Notes: generated by a model from the sequence alone, not told the origin. Shown: positions 1 to 9,960, numbered from the stretch's first letter. The stretch is 64,000 nt of DNA from Ornithinimicrobium sp. CNJ-824 (GCF_001942405.1 NZ_MKKA01000044.1:124001-188000); one strand, 5' to 3'. Made by a program: numbers and translations.

Positions 1-1
1 C

Positions 2-277
2 CCGAGGATCTACCGACCACCGACGGCCCCGGCGCTCGCTGTCGAGGCCGTCCAGGCCCTCGTCGACGTGAGGACCGTCCAGCTGCTGTCGGAGACGTCC
101 GACCACCTTCGGATCCTGAGGGGTCTCATCGCCACGCCGGGCCTGGCCGGTCCCAAGGTCCACGACGCGCGGATCGCGGCGATCTGTCTGGGTCACGGTG
201 TGGACGTCCTGTGGTCCGCAGACCGCGACTTTTCGTGGTTCCCCGACCTCCGGGTCGTCAACCCCCTGACGGGGTAA
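2..277 (+). CDS. VapC-family PIN toxin, C-terminal part (cut by window edge)
   Basis: The frame is open from base 2 to a TAA at 275-277, so only the C-terminal ~91 residues are present. The visible part reads PRIYRPPTAPALAVEAV early on, then VHDARIAAICLGHGV and LWSADRDFSWFPDLRVVNPL. The last two are the C-terminal acidic motifs of PIN-domain VapC toxins: Asp in HDARIA and Asp in ADRDF. Such proteins are Mg-dependent RNases neutralised by a co-encoded VapB. The antitoxin would lie upstream, outside the window. The product ends within the usual VapC length, so the 3' end looks intact. Family call is firm; target RNA is unknown. Confidence 0.8.
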   Translation, partial: PRIYRPPTAPALAVEAVQALVDVRTVQLLSETSDHLRILRGLIATPGLAGPKVHDARIAAICLGHGVDVLWSADRDFSWFPDLRVVNPLTG

Positions 278-288
278 GGACGCTGCCG

Positions 289-396
289 CCCTCCATCAGC
301 CACGGGCACCCCGGGCCGCCCGACGGCCCGCTCGCGTGCACGCAGGACGTCGGGGTCGGCCACGACCCGGTCGACGACGTCGACCACCGCTGGAGC
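289..396 (-). pseudogene. possible relic of a cyclase-family (PF04199) gene
   Basis: This ~150-base gap between two toxin genes has no intact gene. On the minus strand a ~36-residue stretch reads VVDVVDRVVADPDVLRARE and closely matches VIDVVDRVEADPDFLLERE of the intact cyclase encoded at 12272-13042, with the following PGVPVADGG resembling its GPLPAGG. The similarity stops on both sides and there are no active-site residues. I read it as a fragment left by an old duplication or replacement; chance similarity in GC-rich sequence is possible. Confidence 0.3.
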
Positions 397-424
397 GACC
401 GCTCCCGTACGCTCGGCAGACCGG

Positions 425-826
425 TCACCGAAGGTCGAGGACCTCCAGGCCGGTGACTGCTGCGATGCGCGCGTAGTCCGTGTCACGGTGGGCCACGGGT
501 GTCTGGGTCCGGACCGCGATAGCGGCGATCAGACAGTCCTGGAGCGACCGGGGCTGGTGCCCGGACGCCCTGGCCGCCTGAAAGATGTCGGCAGCGGCTC
601 GGTAGTCCAGGGCGGGCTCGACCTGCAACCAGTGCTGCCCCAGCATCAGCCTTTCCGCCGCTGACGTCTGGGCGCCGCTGGCAGCGCCGGCGAGCAGCTC
701 CATGAGGATGGGCTTCGTCGTCGCGAGCCCGGCTCCGACCTGCTCCCTGACGAACAGGTGCGCGCGGCTGCCGGTGCCGCGCAGGTACTCGATCCAGACC
801 GAGGTGTCGACCAGGACGAGGCTCAC
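425..826 (-). CDS. vapC: VapC-family PIN-domain toxin
   Basis: A 133-residue type II toxin. The start [17 protein letters not shown] carries the first PIN acidic residue (DTSVW). Glu in LMELLAG and Asp residues in [10 protein letters not shown] and [10 protein letters not shown] complete the usual metal-binding quartet. The length is normal for VapC. These enzymes cut specific RNAs, often tRNA or rRNA, when freed from antitoxin. The ATG overlaps the stop of the upstream antitoxin gene by 4 bases (ATGA), so the pair is translated together. It sits just after the Wadjet operon on the same strand. The toxin's RNA target cannot be read from the sequence. Confidence 0.9.
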   Translation of the reverse strand: MSLVLVDTSVWIEYLRGTGSRAHLFVREQVGAGLATTKPILMELLAGAASGAQTSAAERLMLGQHWLQVEPALDYRAAADIFQAARASGHQPRSLQDCLIAAIAVRTQTPVAHRDTDYARIAAVTGLEVLDLR

Positions 827-1032
827 ACCTTTGCCACCGGGTCCGAGCGCAGCTCCTCAAGGTCGCCGTCCCAGCCGGAGCCCTCAAGGGCGAGGAGGTC
901 CTCGCGCGTGGGCACCGGTCCCGCGAGCCGTCGCAGCGCGAGATCGACAGCTTGCTTCTTGGTACGCAGGCCGTAACGGCGCATCACCGTGGCGACCAGC
1001 TCGTCATCGATGTCGATGTTGGTGCGCGACAT
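823..1032 (-). CDS. vapB: VapB-type antitoxin
   Basis: A 69-residue antitoxin starting [13 protein letters not shown], a short ribbon-helix-helix type N-terminus of the VapB (DUF2191-like) family. Helix [14 protein letters not shown] follows, then an acidic toxin-binding tail ([13 protein letters not shown]). The frame stays open 8 codons further upstream, but the ATG at 1032 is preferred. It fits family starts, and the hexamer TATCGT sits 6 nt upstream, as expected for a leaderless message. Two copies of ATACACC (1031-1037, 1042-1048) overlap that promoter and are likely autoregulatory sites. Confidence 0.85.
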   Translation of the reverse strand: MSRTNIDIDDELVATVMRRYGLRTKKQAVDLALRRLAGPVPTREDLLALEGSGWDGDLEELRSDPVAKV

Positions 1033-1048
1033 ACACCAACGATACACC
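1031..1048 (-). promoter_or_regulatory. vapBC promoter with direct-repeat operator
   Basis: On the minus strand the sequence GGTGTAT occurs twice, 11 bases apart, immediately before and into the vapB ATG. The -10-like TATCGT lies between, 6 nt before the ATG. Direct repeats at a ribbon-helix-helix antitoxin promoter usually serve as its own operator. Inference from position and spacing. Confidence 0.5.
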
Positions 1049-1097
1049 TTGGGCACAGAACGGGCCCCCGGAGCTCGGGCCTACAGCTCGCTGAGGT

Positions 1098-2324
1098 CTA
1101 CCGCCCGCCGCCCATGGCGTCCAACAGCCGGGGCAGCACGGTCTCCTCGTGCACGGCGTGTCCGTGGTGCCGCATCGTGGCCCCCAGCTCGGGTCCCACG
1201 ACGGCTCCACCGGGGTGCCGACGAGCTGCGGGCCGCCGACGGCCACGCCGGCCAGGTAGTCCGGCACGCCCATCAGCCACGGGCGCACCCCGTGCCGTCC
1301 GACCGCCCGTTCGGCCAGGGCGAGCCCGGGCCAGTCGAAGTCGCCGTGGTAGCGCAGGTCGCCGCCCGCCGCGGCCAGCAGCCCGAGCACCTCGTCCACG
1401 ACCAGGTTGGGCTCGCCCGCGGTGCACACGACCACCCAGCCCTCCACCCGGCGCTCGGCCACCGCCTCGAGGACCCTCGGGTTCTCGCAGACCAGGACCG
1501 GCGCGTCGACGACCGGCTGCAGGCCCTCGGCGCGACGCAGGTCCCACGCGCTCAGGTGGACGGGGTCGCCCGCCCCGGCGGCGTCCGTCAGCGACGGGCC
1601 AGCGGGCCGTCCCCCTCGAGCCGCAGCCCCAGCACGAGGCAGGTGCGCGAGACCAGGTCCGGCGCGACCCCCACCCCCGCCCACAGGCCCTCCCGCTCCC
1701 GGGCCGACGTCGCACCGGCACCCCCGCCGCCGCGGCCAGGCCGCGCAGGACCACGTGGTGCACGAGGGTGTCCCGGTCGAGGGCGTGGGCGTCGCCGAGC
1801 AGCCGGGCGCCCAGCTCGACCCGGGACACGGTATGCCGTGCCGCACCCCGCGCGGGCAGCGCACCGAGCACCGTCGCGGCGTCGCGCACCACCTGCTCGG
1901 CGTCGGGGCGGGAGGTGAGCAGGCCGGTCCGACGCAGGCCGGCCACCCAGTCCGCCGACCAGGGCTGGCGGACCAGCTCCAGGGCCAGGGCCAGGGGCGC
2001 CTCCCGGGCGGCGTCCCGCTCCGCCCGGGAGGCCGGGCGGTCCACCAGCGGGCTCCCGGTCACCCGGGCCACCACCTCGAGCAGACCGCCCGCTCCGGAC
2101 CGCTGGCGCAGCCGGGCGTCCAGCTCGGCCAGATCCACCCGCTGCCGGTCCCGCACCGTGGGGCGGCCGAGCAGGGCGGCCAGGGCCTGCCGCTGCGTGC
2201 GCGTGCCCGGGCGGAGCACGACATACCCGCGCGGTGCGAGCCCGTTGCGCTCGAGGCGGGCGCGGAGGCGCTCCCAGACGGTTTGCAGCGCAGGGTCATC
2301 GACCCAGGACGGCAGGTTGCTCAC
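1098..2324 (-). CDS. jetD: JetD-like nuclease subunit of a Wadjet type II system (TIGR02679/DUF2399), three frameshifts in this read
   Basis: TIGR02679-type protein, ~409 residues once frames are joined. The start GTG at 2324 overlaps the jetC stop (GTGA). N-terminus VSNLPSWVDDPALQTVW is followed by a helical region. The C-terminal Toprim-like part has CENPRVLEAV and YHGDFDWPGL, whose Glu and Asp-x-Asp residues are the metal-binding set of a Toprim/topoVI-A-like nuclease. In Wadjet systems JetD cleaves plasmid DNA after loop extrusion by JetABC. The frame moves at about 1710, 1605 and 1195; the three shifts sum to zero, consistent with three one-base losses. The end ELGATMRHHGHAVHEETVL is family-typical. 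If the breaks are real, the nuclease is dead; I favour sequencing error because neighbours show the same pattern. Confidence 0.82.
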   Translation of the reverse strand: MSNLPSWVDDPALQTVWERLRARLERNGLAPRGYVVLRPGTRTQRQALAALLGRPTVRDRQRVDLAELDARLRQRSGAGGLLEVVARVTGSPLVDRPASRAERDAAREAPLALALELVRQPWSADWVAGLRRTGLLTSRPDAEQVVRDAATVLGALPARGAARHTVSRVELGARLLGDAHALDRDTLVHHVVLRGLAAAAGVPVRRRPGSGRACGRGWGSRRTWSRAPASCWGCGSRGTARWPVADGRRRGGRPRPPERVGPASRRGPAAGRRRAGPGLREPEGPRGGGRAPGGGLGGRVHRGRAQPGRGRGARAAGRGGRRPALPRRLRLARARPGRTGGRTARGAPVADGRAGLPGRRGRRRPAARRHPGGAVVGPELGATMRHHGHAVHEETVLPRLLDAMGGGR

Positions 2325-5300
2325 CCCACGCTCTCCAGCGTGCGGCCGTCCCAGCGGTACTCGTACTGGGCGATGCCGCGCTGCGCCGGGTCGCGCAGCG
2401 CCTCGTAGATCGCCAACGACGGCACGGTCGGGTGGTCGCCCCACAGCCGTTCGCTGGTGATGACGAAGTCGAGGTCGAGCTGGACGAGCAGACCGAAGAG
2501 CAGCGGGTGGGTGCGCACGTCGATCTTGGGGAAGGCGTCGTCGAGCAGCACGAGGCGTGGGGCGTGCGGCGCCGCGCCGGCGAGCGAGGTGAAGTGCGCG
2601 GCCGCGGCGGCGAAGAGGGGGAGGTAGCAGAGGACCTTCTGCTCGCCCTGGGACAGCGGCGAGCGGCGGTGCAGCCGCTCCCACCGGCCCAGGGCCTCGG
2701 GGCGGGTGTAGCGGATCGTGAAAGCGAACCACGTGCGGTAGTCCAGCGCGGCGGCCAGGTGCTCGGAGTAGGACAGCTCGGGGTGCTCGGCGCGGGAGGC
2801 CTCGATGAGGCGGTGCAGCGCGTCGTGGAGCTTGGCCCGCTCCTCGGGCAGCAGCGCGCCGACCGGCTGGGTGAGCAGGTCGACGGCCTCGCGCGCCTCG
2901 GCGGCGACGTCGTCGCGCAGCTTCCAGTCCAGCCGTACCCGGATGCCCTGGGACGTGGTCACGTGCCCGAGCTGGGCGTTCATCGCCTCGACCAGCTCCT
3001 GGGCGTCGCGCCGGCAGCGCCGCAGGGTCTCGCCGAGCTCGCCGAGGACGTGCCGCTCGAACTGCTGGCGCTCCCGCCTCGTCAGCAGCTCCCGGTCGCG
3101 CTCCACCCCCGCCGCCACCCGACGGGCCAGGGCCGTCACCGCGGCCTCGCCCGCCTCGTCGCGGCCGGAGACGGTATGCAGCTCGCCCAGGGTCGCCAGC
3201 GCGGCTGGTGCTCGGCCGCGGGCCCGCTGGTGGCGCTGCCGTGCCGTTCGTAGAGGCGGGTGGTCACGGAGGGCACCTCGGCCTCGCTGAGCCCGGTGAG
3301 GGCGCGGGCGGCGGTCACGGAGGCGCGGGGGACGGGCGCCGTGGGGTCCAGCGCGGCGAGGGCCAGCAGCGCGTCGGTGGACTCCGGGGCTACCTCGGCC
3401 GCCTCGGCCAGCCCGTCCACCCGCAGCGCCTCGACGAGGGCGGCGAGGGTGGCTGCGCGGGTGTCGGCGTGGTCGGCGAGGCGCTGCCGGGCCGCGTCGA
3501 CGCCGGTGCGACCCTGACCGAGCTCCACCAGCAGGTCCTCGAGCGACCGGCGGGAGGCGACGACCGTGCGGCGGTGCTCCTCGAGGGTCGTCCGGGTGGC
3601 CGTGATCCGGCGGTCGAGCTCGGCGACGGAGTCGCCGACGCTGGAGCGCAGCTCCTCGTGCGCGGCGGCGGCGACGTCCGCCCGCCGGCGTGCCTGGTCG
3701 GCCGCCGCCTCGTCGGCCTCCTGGGTCTGCACGGAGAGGGCGTGGTCGTCGGCGGCGCGGGACCAGGTGGCCAGCAGCCCCCGGACGTGCGGGACCTGGC
3801 GGTCGAGGTCGCGCAGGTCCACGGCCAGGGCTCGCAGCGCCTCCTCGACCGCGTCGAGGGCGGTGCGCTCGGGCGGCAGGTCGTGCTCCGTGGCGATGCG
3901 CCGCAGCTCCTCGGCGAGGCGGGCGGTCTCTGCCCGCGCGGCCTGGGCGGCCGACTGCGCCCGCTGGTTGTGGCCCTCCTCGCGCTGCTCGGTCTCCAGC
4001 AGCAGCTCGGCGCGCTGCCAGGCGGAGAGCAGGTCCCGCCCGCTGGGCACCGCGGCCACCCACGCCTCCAGGGCGGTGACGCCGGCACCGGCCTCGGCCC
4101 GCTCCCGCTCGCTGCGCTCCAGCTGCTGCTGCTGCGCGGCGATCTCGGCGTCCAGGGCGGCCAGTCTCCGGGCGCGCTCCGCGGCCCGGGCGGTGGCGCC
4201 GACGTACTGCGCCAGGTCCTTGCCGGCGTGGCCGTGGGCCGGCCCGAGGCGCCAGGAGCCGTCCGTGCCGATGCGAGGACCCGGACCGTCGCTGCCCAGC
4301 CCGATGCCGCCCAGCACCGCCGCGACGTCGGACTCGGCGACGTCGCTGCCCTCGGGCAGGTCGACGACGAGGGCCTGCGCCAGGGACGGCGAGACCGGCG
4401 GACCCGCGACCAGCACGATGTCGCGCAGCCCCGCGTCCAGCAGCCGTCCGCCGGGTCGGACCCAGGCGTCGAGCAGCCCCGAGGCCTGCAGCGCCGCCTC
4501 CAGGCCGGCACGTTCCTCCCGCGAGAGGTGGTCGGCGAAGTCGACGACCTGCCACAGGGCCGACCCGTCCGGCCGGGCGGCGCGGGGGAGGGGAGGCGGT
4601 GGGGGTGCCGGGTCGCGCTCGGACTCGACGGTCGCGCGTTGGGTGTGCAGCAGCCCGAGCTGCTCCTGGGCGGTCCGGGCGGCGGCCCCGGCGCGCGCGC
4701 CCGTCTCGCGCAGCTCGGCGAGCCGTGGTCCGGCGGCTCCGGCCGCGAGCCGGCCGAGGTCGCCGCCCGACGGGCGGGGTCGAGCTCGGCCGGCAGGGCC
4801 ACCTCCGGCGTGCCCTCCGTCGCCGCCCAGCCGGCGAGGGCCTCGAGCAGCAGGTCGACCTGCCGGTCGGCCTCGACCTCGGCCTCCGTCCGCAGGGCCC
4901 GGGCCTCCTCCCAGCGGGCCTCCGCCTGCTCCGCCTCCCGCTCGGCCCCCGACTGGCGGACCTCGGCGTCGGCGAGAGTCTCGGCCGCCCCACGCACGAC
5001 GCCCACGCCGGCCCGCCGTCGGGTGACCGCCGAGGTGGCGTCGGAGAGCGCGTCGGCGAGCTGGTCCAGGCCCGCGGCGACCGGGCCCCCGGCGACCACG
5101 TCGGCGGCGGTCCCGGGCTCGTCGGTGAGCGACTGCGCGGTGAGGGTGGTCGTGAGGGAGACGTCGTGCACGGTGCGCCGCAGCCCGTCGGCGGTGGTCC
5201 GCACCGCGGCGGACAGCTGGTCGAGCGTCGCCCCGAGCTCGTCGCGGGCCCGCTCCAGCGCGCCCGCGGTTCGCCCCGACGCGCCGCGGGCACGCTCGGC

Positions 5301-6401
5301 GCGCGCGTCGGCGTCCCGGGCGAGGTCGGCGTCACGCCGTGCCTGCTGGGCGAGCTCGCCGAGCCGCCGCTGGTCGCGGAACTCCGGGCTGTCCCTCAGC
5401 GTCGCCAGCCGCGCCTCGTCGGCGGCCACCCCGGCCTCCGCGGCGGTGAGCGTCGCGCGGGCCTCCTGCTGACGCTCCTCGACCCCCGCCAGCGTCTCCT
5501 CCGCCCGCTGGACCGCGGTCCGCAGCCGCGACTCCTCCTGGACCACGGAGACGACGGACCGGCTCCGGGCGGCGAGGACGGCCCGGGCGTAGTCGGCGTA
5601 CGCCTCCGCGAGCGCGGTGAGCGCCGCGGCCGCGGCGGCGCGACGGTCGATCTGCTCGCCGAAGGCGGTGAGCTCGTCGAAGGTGTCGGCGGCCGCACGG
5701 ACCGACTGCTCGTCCAGCTGGGGCAGCGCCTGGGACAGCTGCTGGGTGAGCCGGGCGGGCTCGATGTCCTCCCCGACCTGCGGCTGGCGCAGCCAGTAGA
5801 GCAGGCGCAGCACCTCGTCGTAGCTTCTCGGGTCGAGGCCGAAGAGGACCCTCCCGACGTGGGCCTTGTAGTCGGCTGCGCGGTCGAAGACGTGGTCGGC
5901 ACCCAGCACCTCGCGCAGCCGGGCGTGGGGGAGCGGGCCCGCGGCGTCCTCGAGCAGGAAGTCGTCCCCGAGGCGCTGGTCGGTGGCGAAGTGCCACGCG
6001 GTCGCGGACCGAGCGCTGGAGGAGGCGCGGATGCCGACGCCGCAGGTGAGGTGCTCCTCGTCGCCGTCGGGGGTGGTGCGGGTGAACTCGACCCAGACGT
6101 AGCCCACCCGGTTGCCGGCCTCGACGCCGTCGGTCATCAGCCACAGCAGGCTCGTGTGGTGCTTGGCCGAGGCGGTGAGCCGGGCCTTGTCGCCGTCGAG
6201 TGCGAAGGGCAGCAGCATCTCCAGCGTCTTGGACTTGCCGGCGCCGTTGGCCCCGCGCAGCAGCAGCCGGCCGTCGGCGAAGGTGAAGACCTGCTCGTCG
6301 TACTGCCAGACGTTGAGGATGCCCGCGCGGGACAGCCGGAAGCGGGACGCGGCGGTGTCGCCGGCCGCGGCCGAGGGGCGGCCGGGCAGGGGAAGGGTCA
6401 T
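2321..6401 (-). CDS. jetC: JetC-like SMC/MukB-type ATPase of a Wadjet type II system (TIGR02680), two frameshifts
   Basis: A ~1360-residue SbcC/MukB-like ATPase, the normal size for TIGR02680. Walker A GANGAGKSK is at about residues 50-58. Long coiled coils rich in E, R, A and Q follow, then the signature LSQGEQKVL and Walker B RLVLLDDAFPKID near the C-terminus, and a family-typical end YEYRWDGRTLESVG. The motor is thought to extrude DNA loops and detect small circular DNA. Frames shift at about 4765 and 3215; the total length is 3n+1, consistent with two one-base losses. ATG at 6401 overlaps the jetB stop (ATGA). Both shifts lie in the coiled-coil region and do not touch the ATPase motifs. 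Confidence 0.88.
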
Positions 6402-7607
6402 GCGTCCTCCTCGAAGAGCGACCGCTCGCCGGCCGGGCCGGCCGTGGTGACGAGCTCGGGCCGGGGTGCGTAGCGGGCGGCGGCGGCGTGGACGAGCAGG
6501 GTCGGACCCTCGTCCCGGACCAGGCCGGTCGCCGCGAGGATCCCCAGGGCCTCCGCCCAGAGCGCGTCGGGGTCGGCCTGGTGGGCCTTGCGCAGGCCGT
6601 GGCGCCAGGTGCGGAACACGCGGTCGGCGGCCGACCTGGCCGTGGAGGTGGCGACGGGCGTCCACGCGCCGCTCGCCCCGTCGTGGTCCTGCCCCCGCGC
6701 CGCCTCGGTCAGCTCGCCGAGGAGCAGGAGGGCGAAGTGCCGGGCCGACCCCGCTCCCGGGAAGGTCAGGTCGGTCAGCTCCCCGTCCCGGTCCAGCGCC
6801 AGTGCACCCTCGGCACGGATCTCCAGCTCCAGGCCGAACCAGCGGGCGAACCACTCCCGCTCCCGCTCGCGGTTGCGTCGCCACCAGCCGGCCTGCTCCT
6901 CGCTCAGCTCCTCGGTCGAGAGGACGGGGCGCTCCAGCAGGTGACGGCGGACCGCGATCCGGGCGCCCCCGGCCGCGGAGGGCACCTCCATGACGGTGAG
7001 GACGTCCTCGGGCGTGCGGCAGGTGGACAGAGGCGCGGCCACCAGGACCGCGAGCCGGTCGCGGTGCACGTCGAGCAGGGACTCGGTATGCCGTTCCGCC
7101 CAGTGCTCGAGGTCGCCGTCGCGCTCGGTGAGCACGCCGAGGTCGACGAGGGCGGTGAGCGCCGAGTGCAGGGCGCGCCGGTCGGTGATCCCGTCGAGGT
7201 CGATCTCGACGCCCGCGTCGGCGGCGGCCGACCGCACGCCGGCCACGAGCTCGTCGACCATGACCTGACGGCGGGCCCGGGTCAGCGCGGCCAGGGTCAG
7301 GGCCAGGAGCGCGTAGCGCCGGGGGGGTGAAGGGGGTGCCGTTGCGACGGCGCAGCCCCCGGGTGGCGTCGGGGTGCAGGCCGGTCTTGACCAGGCGGGC
7401 CAGGGTCGGCTCCACGACGAGGCGGTAGCCGAGGCCGTCGGCGAACATCGGCACGAGCTCGCGCTGGTGGCGCCGGACCAGGGCGAGGTCGTCGGCGTGC
7501 CCGTCGGCGTGCAGCAGCGGGGTGCGCACGAGCGCGCGGGCGGCCCGACGGCGCTCGGCCTCCGCGTAGGGGTCGGTGGGGGGAGCCGGCCGCTCGTCCA
7601 GGGTCAC
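6398..7607 (-). CDS. jetB: JetB-like subunit of a Wadjet type II system (TIGR02678/DUF2398), one frameshift
   Basis: TIGR02678/DUF2398 protein, ~403 residues. The N-terminus LDERPAPPTDPYAEAERRR continues to ETTLARL-like and GLRRRNGTPFTP. The frame then changes in a run of seven G (about 7320-7327) and resumes as RRYALLALTLAAL, then MVDELVAGVRSAAADAG. A homopolymer break is a classic long-read indel. The protein has winged-helix-type segments (LHSALTALVDLGVLTERDG) and ends RSLFEEDA. By analogy to MukE/KITE proteins, JetB is a DNA-binding partner of the kleisin subunit. GTG at 7607 overlaps the jetA stop, so all four jet genes are translationally coupled. Confidence 0.85.
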
Positions 7608-9158
7608 GCCTCCGCCCTCCTGACCTGTGCCTCGGCCGGCTCGGCGGTGGAGAGCTCGATCGCCAGGTCACGCAGCACGAGCGTCCCGGCGGGGCTGCGC
7701 AGCCGGACGGCGGCGCCCGGCTCCCGGCGCACGTCCAGGGACAGCGAGGTGACGCTCGTGCGCAGCTCGGCCCGTGCGGTGTCCGTGGGCCCCAGCGGGC
7801 GGCCCGCCCGGGTGAGCGCGGCGGCATACAGGTCCAGGAAGGCCGAGCGGGCCTCGTCGCTGACGCGCAGGTCGGAGAGGGGACCGGCGTGCGCGGCCAG
7901 CTCGGCCGCGGCGGCGCGCAGACGGGCCTCCTGCTCGGCGCGCTCGGCGAGCCGGGCCTGCTTGGCCGCGGTGTAGTCGGCCCGTGCCGCGGCCCGACCG
8001 CCGGCCTGCCGGTCGCCGCGCATCCGCAGGCCGACCGGCACCTCGGCGGCCGGTGCGTCCCACCAGCTGCGGGTCGAGGGGACCGGGTCCCCCTCGGTCT
8101 CGGCGGCGAAGGAGAGGTGTCGGCCGCCGTAGAGGCCGAACGCCGCGGCCCACAGCTCGTGCGCCCGGTCGTCGGGGGACTCGTCGAACCACGCGGCCAG
8201 CCGCACCAGGTCGCCGTACCGGCTCTGGTGGCGGTCCGCGCCCGCGGCGATGCGCCGCAGGTTGGTGAGCAGCGCCCGCAGCGCGTCGGTGGCCAGCCGG
8301 CGGACGTTGTCCGCGTCGGCGCGGCGGCCGGGGGAGCCGAGGAACCACGCGTGCAGGCTCCGCCAGTCGTCCGGGTCCAGGCCGGGCGCCCGCTGCGCCT
8401 GGCTCCCGTCGAGGGCGACCAGGCGCCTGCCCGATGCGGCCCGGTCGCACAGCGGGACCACGTGCGGCTCGAGGGCGACCAGCTGGTCGGCCATCTGCGG
8501 CAGGTGCCGCGAGATCTCGTCAACGAAGCGCTGGAGGTAGTCGATGAGCGCGCTCTTGAAGAGGACGAACTCGTCGCGCCAGGTCGAAGCGGGTCAGCAC
8601 CTGGGCCAGGTAGGAGTAGAACTGGCGGGTCGAGGTGACCAGCACCTCGAACTGCGCGAAGAGGGTGGAGACCTGGGTGGCGACGTCGGTCGGGTCGGCA
8701 CGGTCCAGCCCCTGCTCGCACAGCCGGTTGAGCCCCGTGAGCCCGGCCAGCATGCCCGGCAGCATCTCGCTGGAGACCTCGCGGGCGCCGTCGGACCGGG
8801 TGAGCAGCTCCTCGACCTGCCGCTGCACGAGCTCGCCGCGGGGGGTCAGCTGGTAGCGGGAGCGGTTGCGCAGGTACTCGCGGACGCTGCGGGCCTCGGT
8901 CTCCCGGGGGCTGCGGGCGAGGTTGCCGTGCTCGACGAGGTAGGACAGGCGCTGGTCGACCGTGTCCCGGTCGAGCTCGAGGCCCTGCTCGCGGAGCCGG
9001 TCAGTGATCTCCTCGGCCGACTGGTCGGAGAGGAAGCCGCTGATCCCGGCGGTGAACAGCCGCATGATCGCCAGGTAGGTGCCCGCCTCGTCGTTGACGG
9101 CATACCGCAGCGCGCCGAGCGTCAGCCGCTCGGCCGGCTGGAGGACCCCGTCGGACAT
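7604..9158 (-). CDS. jetA: JetA-like subunit of a Wadjet type II system (TIGR02677/DUF2397), one frameshift
   Basis: TIGR02677/DUF2397 protein, ~518 residues, first gene of the Wadjet operon. It starts MSDGVLQPAERLTLGALRYA, with a winged-helix-like region (DRLREQGLELDRDTVDQRL and YLVEHGNLAR) and helices ending in FYSYLAQVLTRFDL. The frame then shifts at about 8578 and resumes RDEFVLFKSALIDYLQRFVDE. In this family JetA is the kleisin-like linker between JetC heads and JetB. The start is set by family length and by TAGGCT 7 nt before the ATG (leaderless layout); no Shine-Dalgarno is visible. Gene order A-B-C-D matches known Wadjet loci. Confidence 0.87.
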
Positions 9159-9165
9159 GGACCAC

Positions 9166-9171
9166 AGCCTA
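9166..9171 (-). promoter_or_regulatory. likely leaderless -10 element of the jet operon
   Basis: TAGGCT on the minus strand, separated by 7 nt from the jetA ATG at 9158. The same hexamer-to-start spacing recurs at many genes in this window. No clear -35 or ribosome-binding site. Confidence 0.45.
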
Positions 9172-9256
9172 CGAAGTCCGGCTGGTGCGGCTCGCCACCG
9201 CACCGACAGCAGGTGGTCGGCGACGTGAGCCGGGGAGGGCAGGGTATGGCGGCGAG

Positions 9257-9651
9257 TCACCGTCCCGGTGCGAGGACGGGGAACCCGAGCAGCCGCGTCG
9301 CCTCGGCGAGACGGTCGTCGTAGGTCACGACGCCCAGCAGGTCCTCCTCGAGGATGAGCGCGGCCGCCAGGTGCAGCGCGTCCAGCGAACGCAGTGCGGG
9401 CGGCTCGAGGCGGGCCGCCTCCTCGAAGACGCCGGTCCCGAGCTGCAGGACCGTCAGCGTGTCGAGGACCTGGCGGGCCAGCGGTGCGGACTCCGGCCGC
9501 GCGCGCCGGACCGCGCGGAAGAGCTAGTCCGGGCAAGGTCCGAGGTCACCAGCGGGTCAGACCGGGTCTCTACCCACTCTCGGAGCGCCTCGGACTCAGG
9601 CTCGAGGGCGACCAGCTTCACCAGGGCCGACGTGTCGAGGTAGTAGGCCAT
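9257..9651 (-). CDS. vapC: PIN-domain toxin (VapC-like), one frameshift
   Basis: Starts MAYYLDTSALVKLV, the N-terminal PIN motif (DTSALVKL). It reads SDPLVTSDLART, then loses one base at about 9526 (a G missing in an ACTGAGCTC context) and resumes ELFRAVRRARPES. The end has RSLDALHLAAALIL and VVTYDDRLAEATRLLG, the remaining acidic residues of the PIN active site. Total 395 bases, one short of 132 codons, so the joined length is normal. The ATG shares one base with the antitoxin stop (TGATG). Toxin of the pair with the Phd-type gene upstream. As read, the toxin would be truncated; I favour a sequencing indel. Confidence 0.8.
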
Positions 9652-9926
9652 CAGTAGCGCTGGTCCTCGCGGTCCTGGTCCAGGGCCTGCGACAGCACGC
9701 TGCCCGGAGCGCCGTCCGGTCGAGGAAGGTCGGCCAGAAGCCGCCGGGGCGGGCGGGCGAGCCCGGCGGTGACGAGCTCGGACGTGCGGCTCCCGCCGAG
9801 GGGGACCAGGCGTGCGACCGGCCGGCCGTGGTCGGTCACCACCAGCGCCTCGCCCGCTGCTGCGCGAGCGACCGCCGCGGAGGCGTTCTGCTTCAGCTCG
9901 CGGATTCCGATCGTGCGTTCTGTCAT
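9651..9926 (-). CDS. Phd/YefM-family antitoxin
   Basis: A 91-residue protein starting MTERTIGIRELKQNASAAV, the classic Phd/YefM opening (IGIRELKQN). VTDHGRPVARLVPL, the family's beta-hairpin/dimer region, follows. The C-terminal half is proline- and acid-rich (LLADLPRPDGAPG), the usual disordered toxin-neutralising tail. An in-frame ATG four codons earlier exists, but the ATG at 9926 has GGAGG about 6 nt upstream. A perfect 17-bp palindrome lies 18 bases before the start. It pairs with the downstream PIN toxin and likely represses its own promoter. Confidence 0.87.
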   Translation of the reverse strand: MTERTIGIRELKQNASAAVARAAAGEALVVTDHGRPVARLVPLGGSRTSELVTAGLARPPRRLLADLPRPDGAPGSVLSQALDQDREDQRY

Positions 9927-9943
9927 GCTCGCCTCCAACGGAT

Positions 9944-9960
9944 GTGCTACACAGTAGCAC
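9944..9960 (-). promoter_or_regulatory. perfect palindromic operator of the Phd/VapC pair
   Basis: GTGCTAC-ACA-GTAGCAC: two 7-base arms around a 3-base centre, upstream of the antitoxin. On the minus strand it contains TACTGT, a plausible -10, so a bound antitoxin would block transcription. Palindrome seen directly; role inferred from Phd-type autoregulation. Confidence 0.65.

Noticed and set aside
952..5472. Long open frames on the + strand opposite the jet genes
   Set aside because: They are antisense shadows of the high-GC jet genes: low-complexity Arg/Pro/Ala/Gly text with no motif, while the minus strand shows conserved family motifs.
7320..7327. Programmed ribosomal frameshift at the seven-G run in jetB
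   Set aside because: No slippery-site plus downstream structure pattern is evident, and the same kind of break occurs in about twenty unrelated genes, so a sequencing indel is simpler.
7300..8721. Open minus-strand frame overlapping jetA and jetB
   Set aside because: It is out of frame with both family matches and holds no recognisable motif; the apparent continuity comes from the two frameshifts.
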